Source of the DNA: Meconema thalassinum
Lineage: Eukaryota; Arthropoda; Insecta; Orthoptera; Tettigoniidae
NCBI GenBank assembly: GCA_946902985.2
Contig: OX336396.1
Location: 238,096,297-238,160,296, forward strand
Length of the DNA: 64,000 nucleotides
Direction: 5' to 3'
Made by a program: the position numbers and the translations under genes. The notes under the pieces are model-generated. The model was not told the origin of the DNA, searched no databases, and saw only the letters and a program-made list of their open reading frames with translations. This document shows positions 1 through 9,770 of this stretch, piece after piece (the stretch's first letter is position 1; each line of letters begins with the position of its first letter).

Positions 1-1115
1 TCATAAACTTGTTTTTTTCTACAGAAATTCTTAAACCTGTTCTGTTGGCTATCTCTTCTAAGAGATTAATTTGCACTGTTGCATCAGTCAGATTTTCAGA
101 AAGTATGGCAAAATCATCTGCAAATGCTAGATAGTTTATTTCAATACCTCTGTTTTTATTCCCTAGTGTTATGGGTGATATCTTGTGTTCCCTCAGTTTT
201 TGATTCCAAATTCTTACTATTTTCTCCAGGACACAGTTGAATATCAGTGGAGATAAACCATCACCTTGCCTTACACCTGTCTTTATTTTGAATGGTTAAG
301 ATATTCTCCCCCGAAATTTTACTTTTGATATGGTGTCTGTTAGGGTTTCACGGATTAGAATAGCCAGTTTAGATTTAACTCCAAATTCTCGAATTACTTT
401 ATCTATAGTTTCCCTGTCAACGGAATCGAAAGCTTTTTCAAAATCTATAAATGTCACTACTATGGTCTTGGAGTTTATTATCCTGTGACGGATTATGGAC
501 TTCAGGTTGAATATCTGTTCTGCGCAAGATCTGCCTTTTCGGAATCCACTCTGATATTCACCTAAATGACTGTCGAGTGTTGCTTGTATCCTGTTTAGTA
601 ATATTGTTGAGAATATCTTATAAGCCACTGCCAATAGGGATATACCTCTGTAGTTATTGACATCTTGCTTATTACCGATCTTATGCAAAGGATGTATAAG
701 GGCCACTTTCCATTCTTCCGGAATCTTTTCCGTTTTCCTGATTTCTTCAAAGATGCTTTTAAGGTCATCTGTGATTTTGGGTTGAGACCATTTTATAAGT
801 TCAGCTGTGATGGAGTCTTCTCCACTAGCTTTGTTGTTTTTTAGGGTGTTAATTGCTTTTTCAATTTCTTCAAGAGTAGGTGGTGGATCTGCTTCCATGT
901 TGTCATGAATTTAGGGAAATTCTAAGTTGTTGTTTGGTTCTTCACAGTTCAGAAGTTGATCGAAGTGCTTTGCTAGTATTTCACAATTCTTTTCATCAGA
1001 TAGACCCATTCTGCCATTTTCGTCTGTGAAGCAAATACTTGGAGCTTGATACCCCTTTAAATTATTTTTAAAGGTCTGATAGAAATTCCGGGAGTTATTT
1101 TTAACAAAATCATCC
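1..1115 (-). pseudogene. LINE reverse transcriptase, 5'-truncated, with two in-frame stops
   Basis: Minus-strand non-LTR retrotransposon reverse transcriptase running off the left window edge. Motifs visible in order are NNYRGISLL, GEYQSGFRKGRSCAEQ, the motif A segment DFEKAFDSVDR, TGVRQGDGLSP and the catalytic FADD near 113-127. The frame is continuous from about 1114 downwards except for stop codons at 911-913 and 296-298, so it is dead. It would copy element RNA into DNA at a nick. The 5' truncation point lies in a short (TTA)n tract at 1116-1132, as for several LINE copies in this window. The endonuclease part is missing, so the clade is not assigned. Confidence 0.9.
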
Positions 1116-1142
1116 TGCATTATTATTATTATTAACTCCATT

Positions 1143-1606
1143 ATTGTTCAATTTTGTCTTTGAAAAAATTTATCAGGACATGGGAAAATGAAACAAAAGA
1201 TATAACTATTGGTCGACTACTCAAAAACAAAAGTCATCTGCTATTCTTTCTAACAATAGACAAGAAGCAGTTCAGGGCCTTGAAAGATTTCACGAAATGG
1301 CAGCTAAGACTGTGCAGCAAATCTCATATGAAAATAACTCAACACATGGACAGACCCCCTCGTTATCTAGATGGTAACCTCTAAAGACCAAATTCGGCAA
1401 AACTCATCAAGTAAATGAATTCAAGTACTTAGGAGAAGTAATTTATCTATCAGGATTGAATTGTGAAGCAAACAAAGAGAGAATTTCAAAATGACAGAAG
1501 GTCTATAGAATTACCTGGAACAGATATAACAAAAAATCAATATCGAAGATCGCAAAATTAAGACATTACATCACGGTAATCAAACCTGAAGCAATGTATG
1601 CCTCGA
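1143..1606 (+). pseudogene. degraded LINE RT fragment, head-to-head with the previous copy
   Basis: Plus-strand remnant of the same LINE type. The segment KKFIRTWENETKDITIG matches the RT stretch following the QGDGLSP block in the better copy at 16.7 kb. The later stretch around 1410-1600 recalls the 'FKYLGE...LRHY...KPEAMYAS' region in broken frames. It ends abruptly where the TIR element at 1607 begins. Non-functional. Confidence 0.75.
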
Positions 1607-2464
1607 AGTAGTGGGGTAGGGGTGCTTTCAGTCAATCTGCTAGGTCATCTAACCCATCCCCGACTGACCTCCAATGACCTTGAGGAAGCCTCTCATGAAT
1701 CCACGTGACAATGGGGAGCCCCACGTGGGAATCAGGGGAAATTTGGGAAAAGGTTGGGAATTTGTAGATATTTTTGGGAAATTTTAGGGAATTATGGGAG
1801 ACATTTTGGACAATCTGGGTGAATTTGAGGAAATATGGGTACATTTGGGGTAGTTTAGTGAATTCTGGGAAAATTTTGGAAAATCTGGCAAATTTTGGGA
1901 AATTTCTGGGGGAAATTTGGGGGAATTTTACACTTCTCGATTGGCACCTCTGATGGGACCTCCATGAACCACATTCCCATGACCGATGAGACACCCCCGC
2001 TGCCATCTTGACGGCACCACTGGTCCCACCGCCTTTTTGTAGTGTTCTAAGGTGTCAATGACCTTGAGGCTTCCTCTCATGAAGTCACGTGACCTTGGGG
2101 AAGCCCCTCGTGACGTCACGGTATCCTTTACCCCGATCTGCTGGATTGTTTTGCGGGGTAGGGGCATTAGTGGGGAGGTGGACATCCCACACCGTATGCT
2201 ATGACCTTCACCTTTGAAAAATTCGCCGCTATCTTGATGACATCATCACGACCCCTCAAAAGCCTATTTTCACCCCGTGTTAGGGGTAGGTTTGGTTTTA
2301 GGGTTGGTATGACCATTCCTCTGGAAAGGGGGCGTGGCCCCCTCTCGTTTGAGCCATCGTCTATCGTTCTACGATTCCTCGTTCGGGAGATTTCAGCTGT
2401 TTTCGGCCATTTTGGGTAGATGACCTAGCTCATAGCCTACTGAAATCACCCCTGCCACACTACT
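1607..2464. mobile_element. non-autonomous TIR element with AGTAGTGGGG ends
   Basis: The left end AGTAGTGGGGTAGGGGTG and the reverse complement of the right end, AGTAGTGTGGCAGGGGTG, form imperfect inverted repeats extending about 50 bp and including CTAGGTCATCTA. It carries no credible gene. The first bases match the inner terminus of the giant palindrome (AGTAGTGGGGTA at 44964). Flanking hexamers CCTCGA and TTTCAA agree at only three of six positions, so a target duplication is not demonstrated. Confidence 0.55.
1735..1935 (+). repeat. degenerate G-tract array (GGGAAATTT-like)
   Basis: About twenty short GGG or GGGG runs spaced by A/T-rich words lie inside the 1607-2464 element. The complementary strand gives a misleading Pro/Phe/Lys-rich open frame. 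Potential G-quadruplex-forming strand. Confidence 0.6.
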
Positions 2465-2850
2465 TTTCAAAAATAGGCTAAAAATCAAGACTTTTGGTGA
2501 ATTTTATAAGTTAGCAACCCGGACAATCCTGTATTCTGTAGATGTACGACAACCTTTCATTACAAGATCCATGCATTGCAGGTCGCCAGGTGCCACGTGG
2601 CAATTTGCTGTTTCCCCTTCTCCCCTCCCCAGTGCCGCCACTTCCCACGCCATATACGATCAGTCAGGAGTGGCTTCCAGTCATATTGTGAGAGATTATG
2701 AATATTTGATTCGTAAATGGCGTGGTGTCTATAAAAAAAAAGTATTCTGTTTTCTTTTTCTTTCCATAGCCTTTTAACTTTGATGGCTCGATACCCCTGT
2801 GAATGGCCTGAACAATTCCCTTGTTCTCGCTTATGTACAGTCTGTATGGA
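2465..2850. other. no gene seen
   Basis: Unique-looking sequence with a C-rich stretch near 2615-2640 and an A-run at 2731. Open frames here are short and lack recognisable motifs. Confidence 0.5.
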
Positions 2851-2852
2851 AA

Positions 2853-3245
2853 GTAATAATAATAATAATATCGTATGGCCTCGGGTGCCTGGTGCAAGCT
2901 TTGCTATTTGACACCCAGAGGGTAGCTTGCATGTCGAATTTCGTAGTTCATTGACTATGAAAGTCAAGGAGGTTAGATGTTAGATATCTAATCTCCTTGA
3001 ACACAATAGCGCTTTCTAGTAGAGAAATGAGGAACTTTGTGCTGGCGGAAACTCCCGAGATTAATTTTGCCATTATGAACTCGGCCTACTGAATTCAAAT
3101 GGGTTCTTTGACATGCCAACATCGTATGACATGCGTATCGTATTTTTGCCGCCTTTCAAAAATCACTTACCACGGTCAGGGGCGAACCTGCAATCTTGGG
3201 GTTAGTAGACCGACACGCTATCCACTCACCCACCGTGGCAAGCTG
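2853..3245 (-). mobile_element. SINE-C, minus orientation, with (ATT)n tail
   Basis: This is a copy of the sequence at 23921-24328. The right end reads on the minus strand as a tRNA-like head with the B-box-like GGTTCGCCCC. The left end abuts (AAT)n, so on its own strand the tail is (ATT)n. Two copies with the same end points define the family. Confidence 0.65.
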
Positions 3246-3289
3246 TATGGAAAGTAAATGAATATCTCTAAATGACTCTTATAGAAATA

Positions 3290-3745
3290 TTAAGCCCCAT
3301 GTATTTAGATGTGCGTGGAATATGTCTCACAACAAAACAACATTCCCCTAGACACAAAATGGCGGCATCCATGACGTCATGGACGACACTAAAGCTTTAA
3401 ACGATGCATACATGTTAAATACTATGTGTTAATAAGGCCTTACACACTAACACACAGCTAACCTGGGGATTACGCCCCACACCCCTTGCTCGTATTACAA
3501 GCAGTAATTTTCATCCAGACTGTTGTCTAACCCAGAGATTCTCAAAGTGGGGTGCACAGGGGGTCGCAGACAGTGATAAAGGGGGGCACCGACTCAGATT
3601 GAAATATTTATACTTCATATTCAGTAACTAATATTGCTATCCTTATATCCATGAACATATCATAGACAGGACTCTCCCACGAACATTCGAGACTAATAGA
3701 CTTGTACTTTTGCTGTCTTGTTTCAGAAGAACTGCCCAGTGTTTT
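3290..3745. repeat. dispersed repeat, copy 1
   Basis: Shares long similarity with 4851-5268, including CACAAAATGGCGGCA, the ATGACGTCATGGACGACAC palindrome-like block and TTGCTCGTATTACAAGCAG. No coding potential. Its TCCAGACTGTTGTCTAACCC stretch resembles the unit of the 40-bp minisatellite at 6.1 and 36 kb, suggesting that array grew from this family. Confidence 0.65.
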
Positions 3746-3808
3746 TGTGGTAACTCTATTAGTGTATGTGGTGGGCTGAGTGACGCAGTCGATAAGAGAC
3801 TCACCTAC

Positions 3809-4316
3809 GGTGGCTTCGGTGGGGTAGTTGGTAGTACAAGCTTCTATGAGCTTCTGAGGTCACTGGTTCAAACCCGGCCGAAGTCGTCAGATTATTTAAG
3901 AGCGTTAAAATCCCTCAGAATGCTTTCCTTCGGAGGGGAAGTAAAGCCGGCAGTCCTTTGTTATAGATTTATGGTATGAAAAATAACTTTCAATTAACTA
4001 CACTTGTCTAAAGCCAAAATGTGTAGATTAGATTGATAAAGCTATATTAGTTCTAACGTTCGCCACCAGGTGTTGGATGCGATGGCATTTAGTAGCCAAG
4101 TCCATAGCTAGGTGTCGTGTACGGTAGCATTTGGCAGCAAAAGTGGGAACTACTTGAAAATTCATCGTCTGCTGTCCTTACCTGAATCACAGATAACACA
4201 CACTAATACAGCCATCACCATTAACACCAATTATCAGACAAATTCTACACACACCCATAGTACACGGGGCTTCATGACCGCGTTATCGCATCCCTTAAAC
4301 TTAGGAACCAAGCAAC
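3809..4316 (+). mobile_element. SINE-A, full length, with 12-bp target duplication
   Basis: tRNA-derived SINE flanked by AGACTCACCTAC at 3797-3808 and 4317-4328. The head GGCTTCGGTGGGGTAGTTGG carries an A-box-like pol III element, and the B box GGTTCAAACCC follows. The 3' half contains ATAACACACACTAATACAGC and ends in AACCAAGCAAC; other copies end in (AACC)n. About 508 bp. It is inserted in another tRNA-like SINE. Confidence 0.85.
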
Positions 4317-4328
4317 AGACTCACCTAC

Positions 4329-4518
4329 AGTGCCCAAGGTCGTGGGAGCGAATTTCAGCTTAATCGATTGAAAATAAATTCTAAGATCTCGTTGCCTAGT
4401 GGCTAGCATTCTTGGCCCGGGTTCAATTCCCGGCTCGCTGGCAGGTTTTATCTTCCGATAATTTACCGTGGGAGAGTGGGTCACGTGATGGAATTTGGGG
4501 GAATAGTAGGCTATATAT
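4329..4518 (+). mobile_element. tRNA-derived SINE head (SINE-B-like)
   Basis: TTGCCTAGTGGCTAGCATTC looks like an A box and CGGGTTCAATTCCCGG is a perfect T-arm-like B box (about 4395-4440). The 5' part is the target into which SINE-A inserted. Confidence 0.55.
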
Positions 4519-4848
4519 AAGCCTCCGTGGCTTAGGCGGCAGCTCGCCAGCCTCTCACCGCTGGGTCCGTGGTTCAAATCCCGGTCACTCCATGTGAGAT
4601 TTGTGCTGGACAAAACGGAGGCAGACATGTTTTTCTCCGGGTACTCCGGTTTTCCCTGTCAAAATGTCATTCAAACAACACTCTCCACTATCATTTCATC
4701 TGTCATTCATTTAATCATTGCCCCATAGGAGTGCGTCAGGCCTCGGCAGCCGGCACAGTTCCTATCCTCGCCGCTAGATGGGTGCTTCACTCATTCCATT
4801 CCTGACCCGGTCGGTGACTGGAAGCAGGCTGTGGATTTTCATTTTCAG
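4519..4848 (+). mobile_element. SINE-D
   Basis: Begins GCCTCCGTGGCTTAGGCGGC (A box) and continues with the B box TGGTTCAAATCCCGGTCAC. The body ends GGAAGCAGGCTGTGGATTTT. A second copy lies at 31381-31905 and is interrupted by another SINE. No protein is encoded. Confidence 0.8.
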
Positions 4849-4850
4849 TA

Positions 4851-5268
4851 GGCTATAGATCGCGATACATTCCTCTAGACACAAAATGGCGGCAGCCATG
4901 ACGTCATGGACGACACTAAAGCTTTAAACGAAGCATACTTTGTGTTGATAAGACTTTACATACAAACACATAGCTAACCAGGGGATTACGCTCCACAAAC
5001 CTTGCTCGTATTACAAGCAGTAATTTTCATCCAGGCAGTCGTCTAACTCAGAAGTCCTGAAAGTGGTGGGCACGCCCCCTCAGAGGGGCTCAGAGAGTGA
5101 TCAAGGTGGGCCCTGGCTCTGATTGAAATATTTTTTTCATATTCTGTAACAAATATTGCTATCCTCATTTCCCTGAACCTATTATAGGCAGGAAGCTCCC
5201 ACGACCATTCAACACTAATGAACTCGTACTTTTACTGTCTTATTTCACAAGAAATGACCAGTAGATCC
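4851..5268. repeat. dispersed repeat, copy 2
   Basis: Second copy of the 3290-3745 family, colinear over about 400 bp with scattered substitutions. Both copies sit beside SINE insertions. Confidence 0.65.
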
Positions 5269-5555
5269 TGCCAGCAGGAATTATGAGATAAAGGCGTAGA
5301 GTAACATTTCCCACACAGCACCCTTTCACCCGCCACCCACAGCGATATCTCCTTAACAAACACTTAATAACCACTAATGACAATAAGCTGCTTGACAATG
5401 TGACCGCCACTTCCTTACAAGAACAGATTCTTCTATTTCTGCCATTGTCAACTTGAATTCCGCCAGGCCTTTGCAGTCAGTTCAAAGACAGTGAGTGAAC
5501 AGGTGAATTCTAGAGCGTGTTCAGTGGAAGCGGAAACTGAAACAATTTTATTATT
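5269..5555. other. no gene seen
   Basis: No open frame or recognised repeat beyond a generic AT-rich end. Confidence 0.5.
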
Positions 5556-5968
5556 TCTTATTATTTATCGTATGGCTTTTAGTGCCGGGAGTGTCCGAGG
5601 ACAATATGTTCGGCTTGCCAGAACCTATAGCTGCTTCAAACAGACACCCATAGGGTGATCTATAAGTTCCGTTCAATTTCAAGTAGTTCCAACTTTCGCT
5701 ACCAGATGTCAATGATACCTAGTGATGAACGTTGGAATATTGATAGAGCGTTCCAACGAAATCTAACCTAGAAATTTAGCTTCACACAAGTTCAGTCTGT
5801 GGAAGGATCTTTAACATGCTATGGGACCGCTGGCTTTACTTACCCTCCAAAGGAAGGCATACTGAGGGATTTTAACGCTCTTAAAAGATCCGACGACTTC
5901 GGCCGGGTTTGAACCCGCTATCTTGGGCACAGCGCATCATGCTACCAACTACGCCACCGAAGCCGCTA
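5556..5968 (-). mobile_element. SINE-A variant, minus orientation
   Basis: On the minus strand the right end is the SINE-A head (GGCTTCGGTGGCGTAGTTGG, then GGTTCAAACCC). The 3' body differs from the standard SINE-A and ends toward TTTATCGTATGGC, shared with 27760-28020. This suggests a second subfamily with its own tail. Confidence 0.75.
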
Positions 5969-6139
5969 AAACTCATACAAGTAACTCCATTACCCATCGA
6001 TAGGTGGCTTATTAACAGTAGAAAATGAGACCCCATGAAAGTGATAGTGCTTGCCCTCCTTGGGAAAGAGGAATAAGGGGGGCGCTATTTATTTCATGTT
6101 TCAGATGGGGGGCAGGGCGCAACGGAAAATGATTCAAAA

Positions 6140-6490
6140 ATCCTGTCTAACCTAGTAACGGCCAATGGTTTCGTCCAGACAGTCGTCTAACCTAGAAGCA
6201 GCCAATGGTTTCGCCCAGACCGTCGTCTAACCTAGTAGCGTCCAATGGTTTCGTCCAGACCGTCGTCTAACCTAGAAGCAGCCAATGGTTTCGCCCAGAC
6301 CGTCGTCTAACCTAGTAACGGCCAATGGTTTCGTCCAGACAGTCGTCTAACCTAGAAGCAGCCAATGGTTTCGCCCAGACCGTCGTCTAACCTAGAAGCA
6401 GCCAATGGTTTCGTCCAGACAGTCGTCTAACCTAGAAGCAGCCAATGGTTTCGCCCAGACCGTCGTCTAACCTAGTAGCGTCCAATGGCC
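6140..6490 (+). repeat. 40-bp minisatellite, about 8-9 units
   Basis: The unit is recognisable by GTCGTCTAACCTAG, then AGCAGCCAATGG or AACGGCCAATGG, then TTTCGTCCAGACA or TTTCGCCCAGACC. Two sub-variants (CGTCC and CGCCC) largely alternate, a higher-order dimer pattern. Related arrays occur at 35985-36357 and as a single unit at 63.73 kb. Confidence 0.9.
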
Positions 6491-7589
6491 TTATTTCACC
6501 ATGGCTTTAGAAGAGTGCAGTGCAACTTATCAATTAAATTGAACTAAAAGTAATTTATGATAATTTGTAACTCAACACCACATATCGCACTTGAACACAT
6601 GTGACTACATGGGCATGTAACGACGCACTGTTTGAAACCTCATAGATCTGGCTGGCTAATAAGGCGGCAATTCAAGCCACACCATCAATCAAACGAACAT
6701 CAACGTCCACACGTCATCAACCACAGTAAACATTTCACATGGACACGTACACATCGTGGTGTAGGCCTATACTTGAATCGGAATTTTGTGAACAATCTTC
6801 AAAATATTACCGATTGATAACCGAAGAGACCTCGAGAAGACTCATACTGGGCTCTGATCAACCTCACAGTCAATTCAACTTCATATTGATTGAAACGTAG
6901 TGAAACAAAGGAGCTGCCGGTTTGAGTTTGGTTCCACAGTTCTACCAAATTAATTTACATTGAAGGGCAGGCCATATGAAAACAAAAATCGCCAGTATCT
7001 AAAGGACCCCAGTGTGACTGCTGAGGGTTGAAATAAGCCATGTTTATATTAGTATAGTTCAGGTCTTCTCAATTAAATTCCCTCGAGAGTCACGTAGATT
7101 AATTTTACGATTATTCAAGGAGTCGGGGGGCCGGAGGTAAGAATAGAAGGCAGAATTTAGGTCAAACATCTAACTGAAGTCGCATTAGCAAAGCACAACT
7201 GTGATATGTTCCAAGAACATGGAAAAAACATTTTACAAAATTAAACACATTGTCTGACAACCAGAAAATCAAAACTGTTCCGTCCACTCTTTCTTAAACT
7301 GTGCCCATTTTCCTCTGTGCACTGTACATGATTGTACGAGTTTTGCTCCGCAACAATATAAAATACTACACGCCACTATATTACTAGTAGCAAAATAAAA
7401 TAGCATAGCAATTTCAATACTTTTCGTGGGAAAATATAGCATTCAAGACCTACTACAATACTCTGATCCTTAACGGTGAGCCAGAGGGTATCGATCAACT
7501 ATCGATCTATGCAGGACGGCAGCGAGAATCGAATCGTTCACGATCCATAATTCAGACTACAGCACTTTTTAATGTATTTTTTTACGATT
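6491..7589. other. no gene seen
   Basis: Includes CACCATGGCTTTAGAAGAGTG just after the minisatellite, a flank shared with the array at 36 kb. Otherwise unique AT-rich sequence without long open frames. Confidence 0.5.
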
Positions 7590-7905
7590 ACAAATTCGTG
7601 TGTCTTTACACTGTCATTCAGGCAAATGGTTTGCGGTTACCTCAGGAATTATCTAACATATTCCGTCTTTACAAAACAATTAAGTATCTAACTTGTAAGA
7701 GTAACATTAGAATAATTTTCTTTGAATTATTCAAACTTTTTTTAGGGGCTGATGACCTCATAGTTCCGCGCCTTAAAACAACAATAACTAACTAACTAAA
7801 CTTAATTTTTCTCGCTTTTCATAACGGGCCAGCAGACATCTCTCGCCGGGCGTATCTGGCCCACGGGCCGCCTATTGAGAAGGCCTGGTATAGATTATCA
7901 TTTAC
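7590..7905 (-). repeat. dispersed element with GGCCCACGGGCC end, copy 1
   Basis: Reverse-oriented copy of the sequence at 22505-22655: CTAACTTGTAAGAGTAACAT, TTGAATTATTCAAAC and the terminal GGCCCGCGGGCC-type palindrome are shared. That end resembles termini of non-autonomous hAT-type elements, but I cannot assign the superfamily. A SINE tail fragment (7738-7797) is inserted, with AAACTT on both sides. Confidence 0.5.
7738..7797 (+). mobile_element. SINE 3'-end fragment
   Basis: AGGGGCTGATGACCTCATAG...CCTTAAAACAACAATAACTA is a SINE tail. Similar tails occur at 29553-29600 and inside both palindrome arms near 49.33 and 54.23 kb. Confidence 0.6.
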
Positions 7906-8271
7906 CTACCAAGCATTTCCTCGTGAAATGTGACCTCTGAGACAAGAACGGCACTTGGAGCTTGTTCCTGCTGCCTTGTGGAATACCAGGCAGATAATGC
8001 ATTCCACTTTATCTGTTATTCAACCAGGGCTCCACTCGACTCCGCTTTCAACTGCGTGTGGCTCGATATTTCAAGGAGATGCTTGCCGTGTGCACATTGC
8101 GCTAGCAGTCCTTTACAGAGGAACCCTTTTTAGACCCCACCAAGAAATATTACAACCATTTTATAAACACGCATGGTGTAATGGAAACTGATTCTTTCAG
8201 GCACAGCATATATATAACCCCGTCACATCAGCATGGGCACCAGCTAATATCCAGAGTGGTTCACAACTTAC
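7906..8271. other. no gene seen
   Basis: Open frames of 67 and 78 codons overlap in two frames, but neither has recognisable motifs. Confidence 0.45.
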
Positions 8272-9025
8272 GGGTCGAGGTTTGGTAATGAATAAGTTCA
8301 GAAGGCAGAAAAGTTTAAATACCTCGGTGAATGGATAGAGCCTAACCTATCAGAGAAGGAAGCCTTCATGTCACGCATTAATAAAATGGAAATGGCATTC
8401 AACCTGACTAAAGACATCTACAATAAGAGATCGATATCCTTAAACGCCAAAATTAGACATTACTGCCCTGTTATTCGACCAGAGGCTCTGTATGCGGCTG
8501 AGACTCTAATAATGAACAAGAAAGGTCTGATGGAAAAAACTAGTGGCTAAAGAAAGGAAGATTTTGAGGAAAATCCTGGGTCCTATCAAAGAAAACAGCG
8601 GGCACAGAAGGCGTCACAACCACGAATTATACAAGCACGTGGAGAAGATCAGTGACACGAGTCGAAAAATAAGGATTGCCTTTTATAGCCACGTGACACG
8701 AATGAGCCCAGGCAGGATATCAAAACGGATATTGACGTACTTCCAAGATAAGAAAACCAAAGGGGCATGGTTTACGGAAGTTGAGAAAGATCTACGTGAA
8801 ATGGAAATTTCCCCTAAAGATATCCAGGAGCGTGTTCCACTTCAGGAAAAACTACGTACGCACAAAGGTTTCCAGGTAAAGCCCAAGCTGAAGACAGTGA
8901 AGGCGTGGTCCCAAGAGAGAAAAGAACTACACCGAAGACGAATACGGGAACACTTGGCGGTAGTTAGAGCTCGGAAGAAGAGACAGTTGAACTGACGTGG
9001 TCCCTAGTTGGCCGAATCGAAGAAA
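8272..9025 (+). pseudogene. LINE C-terminal half, one frameshift
   Basis: Plus-strand 3' part of a LINE ORF2. The RT-connection motif FKYLGEWIEPN appears near 8320, then RHYCPVIRPEALYAAET, RKILRKILGPIKE, and the basic tail AWSQERKELHRRRIREH. A frame change near 8540 separates an open 8368-8550 part from the 8543-8995 part. The C-terminal Arg/Lys-rich helix is typical of this family's nucleic-acid-binding end. A short 3' UTR (CGTGGTCCCTAGTTGGCC) leads directly into an (AAT)n tail at 9026. Confidence 0.88.
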
Positions 9026-9052
9026 GAATAATAATAATAATAATAATAATAA
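9026..9052. repeat. (AAT)n tract between two retrotransposons
   Basis: About nine AAT triplets separate the LINE 3' end from the truncated start of R4-clade copy 1. Confidence 0.9.
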
Positions 9053-9733
9053 CCAGATGATAAACGCCGCTGTGGCGGTCAACAGTCAGAAACAATACAG
9101 CATGTAGATATTTCCTGGCGACGGAGCACAAACAAAGGCATGATGCAGTTGCTAAAATCTTGCATCAGGAGTTGGCTGATAAGTTTCAGCTTCTAAAAGG
9201 AAAGAAAGTGCCTTGCCACCAATCTCAGCCAGATGGTGTTCTTGAAAACAAGGAATACAAGCTGTATTGGGACCGAACTATTTTGACTGATCAATCGGTA
9301 TCACACAACAGGCCGGATCTGGTGGTTGTAAACAAGAAAACCAAGCAAACTACCTTGATTGATGTTGCGATTCCTAACAACAAGAATCTCCTGTCAAAAC
9401 ACATTGAAAAGATCAGCAAATACAGCGAGTTGGTCGACCCTATCAAAAGACAATGGCATGTAGATCGGGTAAAGACCGTACTTGTTTCAAGCACGGGCGT
9501 GATCTCAAGTACCTTGCTCCAAAGCCTTAAAGAACTGGATCTGGGTGCTCGGCTGTACAAACTAATGCAGAAGGCAGTAGTTCTATCCACAACCAGAATA
9601 GTTCGGAAGTTCATGGGTAGCGAAATTCCAGCTTAGAAGTTGCTGTTTCAGTAACTATACTTCGGTTCACTGAAGCCCGTATAGTTATGTAGTAATGAAC
9701 CAGCAATGTGTGTGTTATTATGTACTGTATAAA
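9053..9733 (+). pseudogene. R4/Dong-type LINE, restriction-like endonuclease end, copy 1
   Basis: A 5'-truncated copy retaining only the C-terminal restriction-like endonuclease region. The open part (9160-9636, 158 codons) has the hallmark RPDLVVVN...TLIDVAIPN, corresponding to the PD...D catalytic core of R2/R4-type endonucleases. The upstream Cys/His finger near 9065-9120 is in a broken frame. It is closely similar to the C-terminus of copy 2 downstream. (AAT)n lies on both sides, as expected for a Dong-like element that uses TAA repeats as target. Confidence 0.85.
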
Positions 9734-9770
9734 CCAATAATAACAATAATAATAATAATAATAATAATAA
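9734..9770. repeat. (AAT)n tract, junction of R4 copies 1 and 2
   Basis: Imperfect then perfect AAT triplets. Copy 1 ends in it and copy 2 starts directly after it. Confidence 0.9.

Noticed and set aside
1632..2006. Pro/Phe/Lys-rich 124-codon frame
   Set aside because: Antisense of the degenerate GGGAAATTT array.
6140..6490. CRISPR-like repeat-spacer array
   Set aside because: Units are contiguous tandem repeats without unique spacers, in a eukaryotic context.
7598..8191. Short frames in 7.6-8.2 kb as host genes
   Set aside because: No motifs, no splice context, and partly inside a dispersed repeat.
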